A DNA stretch of 64,000 nt, taken from positions 1 through 64,000 of the forward strand of contig JBAZWJ010000026.1 in NCBI GenBank assembly GCA_041660385.1. The letters run 5' to 3'. The DNA is from DYJE01 sp041660385 (lineage in GTDB: Bacteria > Desulfobacterota > Desulfobacteria > Desulfobacterales > Desulfolunaceae). The first letter of the stretch is position 1. Every line of letters starts with the position of its first letter. Below are positions 17,014-26,121 of this stretch, in pieces. Made by a program: the position numbers and the translations under genes. Below the pieces are notes generated by a model. It was not told the origin of the DNA. It ran no database searches and saw only the letters and a program-made list of their open reading frames with translations.

Positions 17014-18516
17014 CTATGGTTTAACGATACCGTGTTTGCGCATGCGGGCGCGAAGGGTGCTTCTGTCAAGACCAAGGATTTCAGAAGCGCTGTTTTTCCC
17101 GCTGACTTTCCAGTGTGTCTGCTCCAGGATCCGGAGAATATGATCATGCTCAACGGTTTCCATCGTTGTTGCGTTGTAGCGTGAATCCGTGAGCGGCTTC
17201 TTAAGTTCATCTGCCAGACGGAGCTTGGGCCCTGACGAATTGATCACAGCTCGCTCAAGTACGTTTTCAAGCTCCCTGACATTCCCCGGCCAGTGATAAG
17301 CCTGTAAGGCATTCATGACGATTTCTGGAATGATTTCAATTGTTTTTCCCATCCTCTTGCAGATTTTTCCCACATAATAATCCACAAGGAACGGCAGATC
17401 ATCTATGCGGGTACGAAGGGGTGGAGTGGTAATGGGGAATACATTCAGTCTGTACCAGAGATCTTCCCGAAAGCGGCCTTTTTGAACCTCTTCTTCAAGA
17501 TTCCGGTTGGTGGCCGCAATAATCCGTACATCCACTTTGATGCTGATTGAACTTCCTACCCGTTCAAACTCACCATCCTGAATAACTCGGAGAAGCTTGG
17601 CCTGGAGTTCTAATGGAAGCTCACCGATTTCATCCAGGAAAAGGGTTGCACCGTTAGCGATTTCAAATCGACCCAGCTGCCGTGTGTGCGCACCGGTGAA
17701 TGAGCCTTTCTCATGCCCGAACAATTCGCTTTCAATAAGATTGGAAGGCAGTGTGGCGCAATTGACTTTCACCAGAGCCCGGTCTTTACGTGTGCTCAAG
17801 CTGTGGATGGCCCGGGCAATCAGCTCCTTGCCTGTCCCGGTCTCGCCGAGGACAAGCACGGTGGTATCGCTTTCAGCAATCTGTTCAACCTTGTACAGCA
17901 CGTATTTAATGCCGTCACTTTGGCCTATTATGTTTTCATGATTGTATTCCAGCTTGATTTCTTCCAGCAGATACGCTCTTTCTGCTTCAAGCTGCTCTTG
18001 CAGCTTCTTGATCTCAAAAAGGGCTGTTTCAGTGATATGGTTTCTATTTTCTGCCTCTTTCCTGGCAACCACAAGTTCGGCTGTGCGCATTTTGACAAGG
18101 TCTTCAAGGTTTTTTTTGTAGTTTTCCTTTTCAGTCGCATCCTCAATGGCCAGAAGAATCAGCCGGGTCTGGATTGAACTTCTGTAAAGCCGTCTTGCAT
18201 TTAAATGCAGCATTCTTTTGCCGATGGGCCCAAGGTCTTGCTCTATTTGAAAATCGTGGAAAGCTGAATTTTCAGGAAGAATCTTTTCAAGCATTCCCCT
18301 GAGCTCCTGATTATTCCATTGCCGGTTATTCAGCTCATATATCAAGACTCCTTCCGCTGCCTCCGGGCTGAGGTTGAATGTCCTGTAAAACGGTCCGTTA
18401 GCTTTGACAACTTTAAGATTGGAATCAATCATTAAAATGGGCTCACGAAGCGAACCAAGGATGTTCTCAAAATCTTCACTGGAGGCATTTTCTCTTTGCC
18501 TGTCGTATACATTCAT
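17014..18516 (-). CDS. sigma-54-dependent transcriptional activator, PAS-AAA-Fis type (copy 1)
   Basis: A 500-aa protein with an N-terminal PAS-like sensory region (about 15-125), a coiled-coil linker (about 130-190), the AAA+ domain and a C-terminal Fis-type helix-turn-helix (about 465-500, SEILGLDRSTLRARM). AAA+ landmarks are Walker A GETGTGKE (224-231), the sigma-54 contact loop GSFTGA (271-276; the usual form is GAFTGA) and Walker B TLFLDEIGEL (291-300). It lacks a receiver domain. It is the same length as, and strongly similar to, the activator at 19186-20688, so a tandem duplication is likely. The start codon lies just behind a 14-G tract and a decayed receiver domain. Confidence 0.92.
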   Translation of the reverse strand: MNVYDRQRENASSEDFENILGSLREPILMIDSNLKVVKANGPFYRTFNLSPEAAEGVLIYELNNRQWNNQELRGMLEKILPENSAFHDFQIEQDLGPIGKRMLHLNARRLYRSSIQTRLILLAIEDATEKENYKKNLEDLVKMRTAELVVARKEAENRNHITETALFEIKKLQEQLEAERAYLLEEIKLEYNHENIIGQSDGIKYVLYKVEQIAESDTTVLVLGETGTGKELIARAIHSLSTRKDRALVKVNCATLPSNLIESELFGHEKGSFTGAHTRQLGRFEIANGATLFLDEIGELPLELQAKLLRVIQDGEFERVGSSISIKVDVRIIAATNRNLEEEVQKGRFREDLWYRLNVFPITTPPLRTRIDDLPFLVDYYVGKICKRMGKTIEIIPEIVMNALQAYHWPGNVRELENVLERAVINSSGPKLRLADELKKPLTDSRYNATTMETVEHDHILRILEQTHWKVSGKNSASEILGLDRSTLRARMRKHGIVKP

Positions 18517-18523
18517 TATTCAT

Positions 18524-18537
18524 CCCCCCCCCCCCCC
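18524..18537 (-). repeat. homopolymeric G14 tract at a translation start
   Basis: Fourteen consecutive G on the minus strand end eight bases before the ATG of the sigma-54 activator, where its Shine-Dalgarno site should be. An ATG in another frame abuts the tract. Such tracts are prone to slipped-strand mispairing and also to sequencing error. Confidence 0.85.
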
Positions 18538-18631
18538 AATACTGTTGCCTTAAGTTGTTCCAAGGCGATGGGTGGCTCTCGCTCCGGGGCTCCGCCACGG
18601 AGGCGGAGGGCAAATCAGGAGGTCCTTGCTT

Positions 18632-18808
18632 CTGGGGCAGTTTTTTGTGGTTTGTATCGGGTATGACCACATCAGTGGTCAACGGGTATATCTCACCCGG
18701 TTGTTTTTTTGTCATGTGAAGAGTCTCCGATGGAGCATGGGTTGAGTAAACTTTGAAGCCACAGTTTGACTGGTTTGAGATGGGTATTTTCAAGACTTGG
18801 CTGATTCT
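18632..18808 (-). pseudogene. decayed response-regulator receiver domain
   Basis: The minus-strand translation here aligns without gaps to the receiver domain of the hybrid kinase at 20672. Here CGFKVYSTHAPSE matches YGYNVLHTNSPSE, and TTDVVIPDTNHKKL matches ISDVVMPEMNCKDL. The phosphoacceptor Asp survives, but the N-terminal acidic pair (VEDE in the kinase) is gone and similarity stops after about 60 residues. The frame has only a TTG start (18847) and runs through the G tract into the activator's first codons. It is best read as the leftover of a duplicated kinase-receiver gene. Confidence 0.6.
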
Positions 18809-18917
18809 TAACATAGCAAGAAGAACGCTGAATCCGCTGGGCCCCAAATGATGTCACAAATCAAGAGGTGTTTTTTCCCACATGATCGTTGCGACTTTTT
18901 TTATATTATTTCTTCAC

Positions 18918-18933
18918 TTCAATATGTGTGCCA
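18918..18933 (-). promoter_or_regulatory. sigma-54-like promoter upstream of activator copy 1
   Basis: The minus strand reads TGGCACACATATTGAA, with the same geometry and the same C-to-A change in the -12 element as the promoter at 16832-16847; both are preceded by TCA. The rest of 18517-19185 holds the receiver remnant, the G tract, a TGACCAC-ATCA-GTGGTCA palindrome (18664-18681) and a long inverted repeat. I see no intact gene there. Confidence 0.45.
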
Positions 18934-19110
18934 TGATGACAAACCTGACCCATGATCCGCCTGATAATGTAGGCTCTATTCAAATAGCGGAAATGGCCGA
19001 AACGATGATCAACGCCAAACAATTCTTAAGAAAGCTGCATTGATACTGGTCTGATGATTTTAAGAATAACCATTTGAAAATAGGTCATGGACGATCCTAT
19101 TTTTAGACAA

Positions 19111-19150
19111 AATTGGTCACATGAGACCAAATGGTCTCATGTGACCAATT
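19111..19150. repeat. 19-bp perfect inverted repeat (terminator or enhancer)
   Basis: The arms AATTGGTCACATGAGACCA (19111-19129) and their exact complement (19132-19150) flank two bases. On the minus strand the hairpin follows the stop of activator copy 2 by 35 bases and is followed by TTTTG, so it may terminate that gene. Each arm also contains a GGTC-N6-GACC half-palindrome like the site at 16964, and the centre is about 200 bp upstream of the sigma-54-like promoter at 18918, so it may be an enhancer. Confidence 0.6.
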
Positions 19151-19185
19151 GGCGAGTGGTTCTATGGCTGGAGTGGGGGTGAGGA

Positions 19186-20688
19186 TCATGGTTTAACGAT
19201 ATTGAGTTTTCGCATGCGGGTCCTAAGGGTGCTTCGGTCAAGGCCGAGGATTTCAGAGGCGCTGTTTTTTCCGCTGACTTTCCAGCGGGTCTGTTCAAGT
19301 ATCTGTAAGATATAATCCCGTTCAAAGGCTTTCAGTGTTTTTCGTTTTAAAGTTGAATCCGTAAAGGGCTTATTCAGTGCATCGGCCAGGCAGAGCTTGG
19401 TGCCTGACGAATTAATCACTGCCCGCTCAAGAACGTTTTCAAGCTCTCTGATATTTCCTGGCCAGTGATAATTCTGCAATGCATTCATAACCATCTCCGG
19501 GATGATTTCAATGGATTTACTCATGCGCGCGCAGATTTTTTCAACAAAATATTCCGTAAGAAACGGCAGATCATCAAGACGGTCACGGAGGGGTGGAACG
19601 GTAATGGGAAAAACATTCAACCGGTACCAGAGGTCTTCCCGGAAGCGGCCTTTTTGGACCTCGTCTTCAAGATTCCGGTTGGTGGCCGTGATAATCCGTG
19701 TATTCACTTTGATGGTGTGGGAACTCCCTAACCTTTCAAACTCGCCCTCTTGAATAACCCGGAGAAGTTTGGGTTGAAGTTCCAATGGCAGCTCACCGAT
19801 CTCATCCAGGAAAAGGGTTGTGCCGTCAGCAACTTCAAACCGACCGAGTTGCCGGGTGTGGGCACCGGTGAAAGCACCTTTTTCGTGTCCGAACAATTCG
19901 CTTTCGATAAGATTCGCTGGCAAGGTGGCGCAATTGACTTTCACCAGAGCCCTGTTTTTTCGAGAACTCAGGTTGTGGATGACACGGGCGATCAGCTCTT
20001 TGCCGGTTCCGGTTTCTCCAAGGACAAGAACGATGGTATCGCTTGAAGCAATCTGTTCAATTTTGAAGAGCACGTATTTAAGGCCGTCACTTTGGCCGAT
20101 AATGCCCTCATGGTTGTATCCCAGCTTGATTCCTTTCTGAGGATAAGTTCTTTCCGCTTCAATCTGATCTTTTAGTCGCTTGATTTCAAAAAGGGTTGTT
20201 TCAGTGATGTGTCTTCTTTTTTCTACCTCCTCCCTGGTAACCACGAGTTCGGCTGTGTGTTTTTTAACCAAGTCTTCAAGATTTCTTTTGTAAAGTTCTC
20301 TGTCCGTTACATCTTTAATGGCCAGGAGAATCAACCAGGTCTGGTTTGACATCCTGAATATCTGCCTTGCATTGATATGAAGAATTTTGCGGCCTATGGA
20401 ACCAAAATCATGTTCGATTTCAAACTTGTTGAGTAAGGTCTTTTCAGGAAGGACCTTTTCAAGCAGAGGCCTGAGATCCGGAATGTCCCATTGTCGGTTA
20501 TCAAGCTCAAATATGAACACACCTTCCGTTGTATCCGGATTGAGTTTGAATGTCTCATAAAAAGGGTTGTTGGCCTTTACAACCTTCATTTCAGAATCGA
20601 TCATTACCAGGGGCTCATGGATGGAGCCTATGATATTGTTCATATCTTCAATGGAGGCTTGCGCCCTTTGTTTATCGTGCCTGTTCAT
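19186..20688 (-). CDS. sigma-54-dependent transcriptional activator, PAS-AAA-Fis type (copy 2)
   Basis: A 500-aa paralogue of the activator at 17014. The PAS-like region (about 15-125) and linker are followed by an AAA+ core with GETGTGKE near 224, a canonical GAFTGA (271-276) and TLFLDEIGEL, and a Fis-type helix-turn-helix ending SEILGLDRSTLRTRMRK. No receiver domain is present, so direct phosphorylation by the adjacent kinase through a fused domain is not possible; sensing may go through the PAS region, or the kinase's own receiver may contact it. The gene start overlaps the end of the kinase gene by 17 bases, indicating coupled translation. The near-identical C-terminal helices of the two copies suggest they bind the same palindromic sites (inference). 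Confidence 0.93.
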   Translation of the reverse strand: MNRHDKQRAQASIEDMNNIIGSIHEPLVMIDSEMKVVKANNPFYETFKLNPDTTEGVFIFELDNRQWDIPDLRPLLEKVLPEKTLLNKFEIEHDFGSIGRKILHINARQIFRMSNQTWLILLAIKDVTDRELYKRNLEDLVKKHTAELVVTREEVEKRRHITETTLFEIKRLKDQIEAERTYPQKGIKLGYNHEGIIGQSDGLKYVLFKIEQIASSDTIVLVLGETGTGKELIARVIHNLSSRKNRALVKVNCATLPANLIESELFGHEKGAFTGAHTRQLGRFEVADGTTLFLDEIGELPLELQPKLLRVIQEGEFERLGSSHTIKVNTRIITATNRNLEDEVQKGRFREDLWYRLNVFPITVPPLRDRLDDLPFLTEYFVEKICARMSKSIEIIPEMVMNALQNYHWPGNIRELENVLERAVINSSGTKLCLADALNKPFTDSTLKRKTLKAFERDYILQILEQTRWKVSGKNSASEILGLDRSTLRTRMRKLNIVKP

Positions 20689-22861
20689 AGTTCAGTGTTT
20701 CTCTTTGCCTGTCGATAACAGCTCGGACTTTTACGGCAAGCTCTTTTTTTGAAAAAGGTTTCTGGATAAACTGGACCCCTTCGTCGAGAACGCCATGATG
20801 AGCGATGACATTGGCTGTGTACCCTGACATGAAAAGGCATGGGATGTCAGGACGAAAGGCTTTGATCTGATCAGACAGATCTTTGCAGTTCATCTCCGGC
20901 ATGACCACGTCGCTGATCAACAGGTCAATGCTGCGCGGAAGTTCTTCGGCCATGCGAATAGCCTCTGATGGTGAATTCGTGTGGAGAACGTTATAACCAT
21001 AGGCCGAAAGAATCTTGGTGGCCAGCTTGAGAAGGGTGGGTTCGTCTTCAACCAGTAGAATAGTTTCACCTCGGCCGGAGGGTATTTTAGAACTTATATC
21101 GATTTTTTTGGAGTCTGCGGCTGCTGTGCCGTGTCGTGGAAAGTAGATTTTGAAAGTCGTTCCCATGCCCGGTTCGCTGTAGACGTTAATGAACCCTTTA
21201 TTCTGCTTGACCGCACCATAGATGGTAGCCAGTCCGAGACCCGTTCCCTTACCCATTCCTTTGGTTGTGAAAAAAGGTTCAAAAATCTGATTCAGCGTTT
21301 CTTTTGTCATGCCAAAACCGTTATCGCTCACAGCGATAAGCACGTAATCACCTGGAACGAATCCTTCATGAAATGAACAGTAACAGTCATCAAACGTGGT
21401 GTTTCCAGTTTCAATGGTCAAACAGCCAATGTTTTCGATGGCATCCCTGGCATTGACACAGAGGTTGGCAAGGAGTTGGTTTACCTGCGCAGGATCGACT
21501 TTGACAGGCCAAATCCCAGGGCAGGGATGCCATGCGAGATCGATGTTTTCACCGATAAGTCGTCTCAACATAGTGAGCATGCCCTTCACAGCCGAATTCA
21601 AATCGAGGACTTCCGGGGCGATGGTCTGTCGTCGGGCAAAAGCCAGGAGCTGACGGGTAAGCTCAACCGAATGCTCGGCAGCTTTGTTGATTTCAGAAAG
21701 TTCGGTGAGTGGAGATTCACCTGATTCGATCGCTTCCATGGCCATGTCCACATTACCCAGGATGACGCCGAGCATGTTGTTGAAATCGTGGGCCACTCCG
21801 CCAGCCAGACGACCAACCGCCTCCATTTTCTGGGCCTGCTGTAGCTGGTTTTCCAGTTTTTTTCTTTCGGAGATGTCTGTATGTGTGCCTGTCGCGCGAA
21901 GGGGAGTGCCGTTTTCGTCCCGGGATACCACTTTGCCCCGGGAAAGAATCCATTTCCAGTCTCCCGATTTCATTCTCATACGTTGTTCTGCCTGGATTAT
22001 GGGAGCCCTACCATCTATATGGTCTTGCAAGCATTCCCTCGTTTTTGGAAGATCCTCAGGATGGATGAGGTCTGACCATATCACCACTGTTTTTTCCATT
22101 TCATCCGGCTGATAACCAAGCATCTCACACCCACGGGGGCTCAGGTAACTCTTACCTGTTTTCAGTTGAAGGTCCCATAACCCGTCGTTCGTTCCTTCAA
22201 GGGCGAATCGCAGGCGGCTTTCGCTTTCTTTGGACGCGTTTTCAAAACGATCCCTAATTTTTCCCGCATAAAATACAACGATACATATCACTGAGAGAAG
22301 CATCACCGCTATGCACAGAACTATGGCAAACTTCCTGTCAATCTTTTTCGTCAGTTCCGTTAGGTTATTATGGGTTTTCAAATCCATGACCCCAGCATTC
22401 CGTTCAAGATCATCAAAGGCGAATCTCAGGTTCACCGTTTCGTCTGTCTGGGTCATACCTTTTTCTTTCCATTGGGATAAATGCTCTTCGAATCGTTTGA
22501 CGCTTCTTTCAAAATCAGCCGTTGAATTCTTATTAGTGATTCCAAGTCTTGAAAGGGATTGATTGAATGAAGAAGCGGCCTCTTGAAGAAGAACGTACCC
22601 TTCTGCTTTGCCGAATGGTGAGTTCGGGTAGTCTGAAAGGCTGACCTGGAGAAATCCGTTACTGAGATTGATCCTGGCTTGTCTGAAATTTTCAAGTTCG
22701 CTCAATGTCAGCTCAAGGGTCCGATGTTGCTGGACAAACAGCCATGCCAGTGTACAGAACACAATGATGGACAGAACAGCCACGCTCCATACCCAGCTCA
22801 GGGATTGAGATAGCACCCGTGAAAGGAATAAAATCAACGGGGATGTGGGTGTGGTTCTCAT
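20672..22861 (-). CDS. hybrid sensor histidine kinase with C-terminal receiver
   Basis: A 729-aa protein with two membrane helices (about 20-43 and 177-200) around a helical periplasmic sensor, then a PAS/PAC pair (about 213-335) ending in the typical THTDISERKKLE. The HisKA dimerisation motif is VAHDFNN (His near 357), and the HATPase lobe carries NLCVNARDAI, DNGFGM and GTGLGLA. The receiver (about 605-720) has acidic VEDEP, phospho-Asp in ISDVVMPE near 651 and a conserved Lys in QKPFSKKEL. It senses an unknown signal and most likely feeds activator copy 2, with which it overlaps. Kinase and catalytic domains closely resemble the sensor kinase at 23965. No promoter is obvious upstream. Confidence 0.93.
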   Translation of the reverse strand: MRTTPTSPLILFLSRVLSQSLSWVWSVAVLSIIVFCTLAWLFVQQHRTLELTLSELENFRQARINLSNGFLQVSLSDYPNSPFGKAEGYVLLQEAASSFNQSLSRLGITNKNSTADFERSVKRFEEHLSQWKEKGMTQTDETVNLRFAFDDLERNAGVMDLKTHNNLTELTKKIDRKFAIVLCIAVMLLSVICIVVFYAGKIRDRFENASKESESRLRFALEGTNDGLWDLQLKTGKSYLSPRGCEMLGYQPDEMEKTVVIWSDLIHPEDLPKTRECLQDHIDGRAPIIQAEQRMRMKSGDWKWILSRGKVVSRDENGTPLRATGTHTDISERKKLENQLQQAQKMEAVGRLAGGVAHDFNNMLGVILGNVDMAMEAIESGESPLTELSEINKAAEHSVELTRQLLAFARRQTIAPEVLDLNSAVKGMLTMLRRLIGENIDLAWHPCPGIWPVKVDPAQVNQLLANLCVNARDAIENIGCLTIETGNTTFDDCYCSFHEGFVPGDYVLIAVSDNGFGMTKETLNQIFEPFFTTKGMGKGTGLGLATIYGAVKQNKGFINVYSEPGMGTTFKIYFPRHGTAAADSKKIDISSKIPSGRGETILLVEDEPTLLKLATKILSAYGYNVLHTNSPSEAIRMAEELPRSIDLLISDVVMPEMNCKDLSDQIKAFRPDIPCLFMSGYTANVIAHHGVLDEGVQFIQKPFSKKELAVKVRAVIDRQRETLNYEQAR

Positions 22862-23097
22862 CAGTCTTGTTTCTCAATTTTTGTATGAGTTTCTGAATAA
22901 TCCAAAAAGGAGCTGCCCGATTTTTTGATGCCGGGACAGCGAATTGTCATTTGGTATTGTGATAGTTTTCGCAGCAGCGTATGGCGCGACAAGCTAATGT
23001 TTATAATAGGCTATATTGCCAGTATCATCAAATTTATTCAAGTTCTATTGAAGGATCAATTAAAATTGAATGCGCTTTAATATCTGAGGTTATTCAA

Positions 23098-23126
23098 TTG
23101 ACCCCATTATGTTTGTCAGGTATTGA
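23098..23126 (+). promoter_or_regulatory. sigma-70-type promoter for the parvulin gene
   Basis: TTGACC (23098) and TATTGA (23121) are 17 bases apart and about 55 bases before the ATG. The rest of the 321-base gap 22862-23182 shows nothing else I can support. Confidence 0.4.
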
Positions 23127-23182
23127 TGAGACATGACAATCAATTCCAAACAACCGAAAAATTTTAATTTGGAGAATGAATA

Positions 23183-23962
23183 ATGAACGTAAAGTCCGCT
23201 TTTTTTTTGATTGCCCTGATGGCTTCTTCTGCTTTCCCCGTAATTGCCGAAGATCTTGCTGTGGTCAACGGAAAAAAAATACCGATTTCTCTGTTTAACG
23301 AAATGGTTAAACAAGCTGTGGAAGAAGGCCAGGCCGATACACCTGAGTTACGCAACTATGTGAAGGGGCAATTGATTGATCTGGAAGTCTTATCTCAGGA
23401 AGCCGATAAGCAGGGCATTGGAAAAAAAACGGATGTTGTCCAACAAATAGATCAGGCGCGCAAATCAATCGTTGCCCGTGGCCTGGTTCTTGATTTCTTC
23501 GAAAAAAACCCAATCACTGATGGCGATATTCAAACTGAATACGACAAACAAAAAGCCGTTGCGGCAGGGGAATATGAATACAGCGCACGCCATATTCTGG
23601 TTGAGACAGAGGAAGAAGCCAAAGCGATCATCGCCAGATTGAATGCAGGTGCTACATTTGAAGAGTTGGCTGTTCAATCAAAAGACCCTGGTTCAGCCGC
23701 CAATGGTGGACTTTTAGAGTGGGCAGCTGCCAACGTTTATGTCAAGCCATTCGGCGATGCACTGAAGGGATTGAAAAAAGGTGAATTAACTCAAATGCCG
23801 ATCATGACCCAGTATGGCTACCATGTGATCAGACTGGAAGACACGCGTGCTATCCAGTTCCCGGCCTTTGAAGAAGTGAAACCAAGAATTGCAGAAAACT
23901 TGAGACGACCGAAATTTCAGGCTTATCTGGATTCGTTACGTAAGAAGGCTGTTATTAAATAA
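23183..23962 (+). CDS. periplasmic parvulin-type peptidyl-prolyl cis-trans isomerase
   Basis: A 259-aa exported foldase. A signal peptide (cleavage near VIAE) is followed by a SurA-N-like helical segment (VVNGKKIPISLFNEM is the usual opening) and a PpiC rotamase domain at about residues 130-222 with ARHILVETEEEA, GGLLEWA and YGYHVIRLE. It helps exported proteins fold by turning Xaa-Pro bonds. GGAG eight bases upstream fixes the start. The gene stands alone on the plus strand and converges with the sensor kinase gene at 23965, the two stops being only two bases apart, with no room for a separate terminator. Confidence 0.92.
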   Translation: MNVKSAFFLIALMASSAFPVIAEDLAVVNGKKIPISLFNEMVKQAVEEGQADTPELRNYVKGQLIDLEVLSQEADKQGIGKKTDVVQQIDQARKSIVARGLVLDFFEKNPITDGDIQTEYDKQKAVAAGEYEYSARHILVETEEEAKAIIARLNAGATFEELAVQSKDPGSAANGGLLEWAAANVYVKPFGDALKGLKKGELTQMPIMTQYGYHVIRLEDTRAIQFPAFEEVKPRIAENLRRPKFQAYLDSLRKKAVIK

Positions 23963-23964
23963 TT

Positions 23965-26121
23965 TTACGGATTTTCTGTTTGTGATCTTTGGGGTGCGGT
24001 GGGTTTGCTTACATGACGTGGCAAATAGATGGTAAAGTCCGTGCCTACCCCAGGTTCACTTTGAGTTTCGATGAAACCATTGTTTTGTCTGACGGCACCG
24101 TACACTGCTGAAAGACCAAGGCCTGTTCCTTCACCCACGCCTTTGGTTGTGAAGAACGGTTCGAAAATATGGGACAGTGTTTCCTTGCTCATGCCTCGAC
24201 CCGTGTCGCTCACAGTGAGTTTAATGTATTCACCGGGAGCAAAATCCGGATGGTTTGAGCAGAACTCATCGTCAAAGATGATGTTGCCTGTATAAATGGT
24301 GATCTTTCCCACTCTTGTGATGGAGTCCCTGGCATTGACACACAGGTTTGCCAGGATCTGATCTATCTGGGACGGATCAATTTTTACAGGCCACACATCC
24401 AGACCAGGCACCCAGGCCAGTTCAATGTGTTCACCGATCAGACGCCGCAGCATTTTGAGCATGTGCGTCACTGTATCGTTGATATCCAATACTTTAGGGC
24501 TTACAGTCTGTTTACGGGCAAATGCCAGTAATTGACGGGTGAGATCTGCGGAACGCTCGGCTGCTTTGCGGATTTCTTCAAGGTCTTCATACAGGGGTTG
24601 GGAGGGAGCTATCTGATCTTGAGCGATTTCGGCATGACCAATGATCACGCTTAGCATGTTGTTGAAATCGTGGGCTACCCCACCTGCAAGGCGACCCACC
24701 GATTCCATTTTCTGTGCTTGCTGGAGCTGGGTCTCAAGACTGGATTTTTCCTCATCGGCCCGCATACGTTCTGTGATATCAACATGGGAACCCATCATGC
24801 GAATCGGATTATTCTGTTCATCGAACTCGATATTCCCCGTTGCCAGAATCCAGCGGTATGTATCATCCTTGTGCCGAAGACGAAACTCTGCTTCGTAAGG
24901 AGGCCATGGCGGGTCCTGGGATGCCTTTAACAATTGAATTGTTTTTTCAAGATCATCGGGATGAAGTCGTTTTTCCCACTCCTCGTAACGTCCTTCAATT
25001 TCGTGATCTTTATAGCCGATCTGATTTTTCCACTCAGGAGAGAAAAAGACCTGGGATGTACGAAGATCCCAGTCCCAGAGACCCACTTTACCGGCATTCG
25101 CAGCACGTCGTAACGATGCTTCGCTTTTTTGCAGGGCTTCTGTCTTATTTTGAAGCGCATCGGTACGGAGGGCCACCTGTTGTCGAAGCATTCGATTCCA
25201 GATGAGAACGCAGGCGATTACCGCAGAAACGAAGAAAAGAACACCACCCAACACACCCCAGAAACGCCAGTCAGTGAAGATGATGTTACCGGATGAATTG
25301 ATCCAGCGATTGAGAATCTCCTTTCTTTCAGAGGCTGTGATCGCAGCATAGCCCTTTTGGAGGATACTGTGCAAGACAGGTTCATCTTTGGGAGTCCCAA
25401 TGGCAAGAAGGATATCCACAGAAGCTTTTCCCACAACACGGAGGTTGGTGATGTTTTTCTGGGAGATCAGATAGGATGCCGATGCAAGATCTATGATGGC
25501 TGCATCGGAACGTCCGAACGAGACGTTTAATAAAGCTGTGAGGTCGTCAGAGACCAGATCGGGTACACGCACGAACCCTTTTTTAGTTATATGTTCTGTA
25601 ACGGCATAATCTTTTACAAGCGCGACCTTCATTTTCGATAGATCTTCTTCACCAATACTGCCTGAATGCTCCTTCCGCATGATAATGACGTTTGGAACAG
25701 TGATGTATGGATCCGTAAAAGTCAGGAAATTGGATCGCCAGGGAGTTTCGGTGACCGCATTGACGATGTGAACATCTCCGGTGCGAACTTTTTCAAAAAT
25801 ATCGTTAAGGGATGAAAAATGTCGCTGCTTGAAGTGGACACCAATTTTTGATTCAAGCAGGAGCATATATTCGTGGGCGAGCCCAGTGATCCGGTCTTTT
25901 GGGCCAAGGAAGACGAATGGCTGGTAATTGGTTTCAACCGCGAGGACGATGCGTGATTTGTTCTCGTCAAGCCAGAGACGTTCCGCTGGTGTTAGGAGTT
26001 CCTGCCCGTCACATCGGCCATAGGTAATGACAGTAAATAATATGATGCACGATAAAACACTGATCATGGTTTTATCGTGCGTTTTTATGGATCTATAGAT
26101 TGTATCTGAATGTAATGTCAT
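23965..26121 (-). CDS. sensor histidine kinase with solute-binding periplasmic domain
   Basis: A 718-aa protein. An N-terminal membrane/signal helix (about 18-38) precedes a type-3 solute-binding domain (about 55-275: LTPAERLWLDENKSRI, FTDPYITVPNVIIMRK), then a membrane helix (about 283-308), a short coiled coil and a PAS/PAC domain (HVDITERMRADEE). The HisKA motif is VAHDFNN (His near 483), and the HATPase ends with GTGLGLSAVYG. Unlike the kinase at 20672 it has no receiver, so an external response regulator is needed; none is adjacent. The BvgS-like binding domain suggests sensing of an amino-acid-like ligand in the periplasm (family knowledge). It is transcribed divergently from the interrupted sigma-54 activator at 26577, which may be its functional partner (inference). 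Confidence 0.92.
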   Translation of the reverse strand: MTLHSDTIYRSIKTHDKTMISVLSCIILFTVITYGRCDGQELLTPAERLWLDENKSRIVLAVETNYQPFVFLGPKDRITGLAHEYMLLLESKIGVHFKQRHFSSLNDIFEKVRTGDVHIVNAVTETPWRSNFLTFTDPYITVPNVIIMRKEHSGSIGEEDLSKMKVALVKDYAVTEHITKKGFVRVPDLVSDDLTALLNVSFGRSDAAIIDLASASYLISQKNITNLRVVGKASVDILLAIGTPKDEPVLHSILQKGYAAITASERKEILNRWINSSGNIIFTDWRFWGVLGGVLFFVSAVIACVLIWNRMLRQQVALRTDALQNKTEALQKSEASLRRAANAGKVGLWDWDLRTSQVFFSPEWKNQIGYKDHEIEGRYEEWEKRLHPDDLEKTIQLLKASQDPPWPPYEAEFRLRHKDDTYRWILATGNIEFDEQNNPIRMMGSHVDITERMRADEEKSSLETQLQQAQKMESVGRLAGGVAHDFNNMLSVIIGHAEIAQDQIAPSQPLYEDLEEIRKAAERSADLTRQLLAFARKQTVSPKVLDINDTVTHMLKMLRRLIGEHIELAWVPGLDVWPVKIDPSQIDQILANLCVNARDSITRVGKITIYTGNIIFDDEFCSNHPDFAPGEYIKLTVSDTGRGMSKETLSHIFEPFFTTKGVGEGTGLGLSAVYGAVRQNNGFIETQSEPGVGTDFTIYLPRHVSKPTAPQRSQTENP

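Noticed and set aside
18476..18847. Fusion of the receiver remnant to activator copy 1 through slippage in the G tract
   Set aside because: In the activator's frame a TGA lies two codons before its ATG, so no tract length can give a fusion protein. Only coupling can change.
18925..19044. Plus-strand frame of about 39 codons (starting MCAMMTNL) over the sigma-54-like promoter
   Set aside because: There is no ribosome site and no similarity that I recognise. It overlaps regulatory sequence on the other strand.
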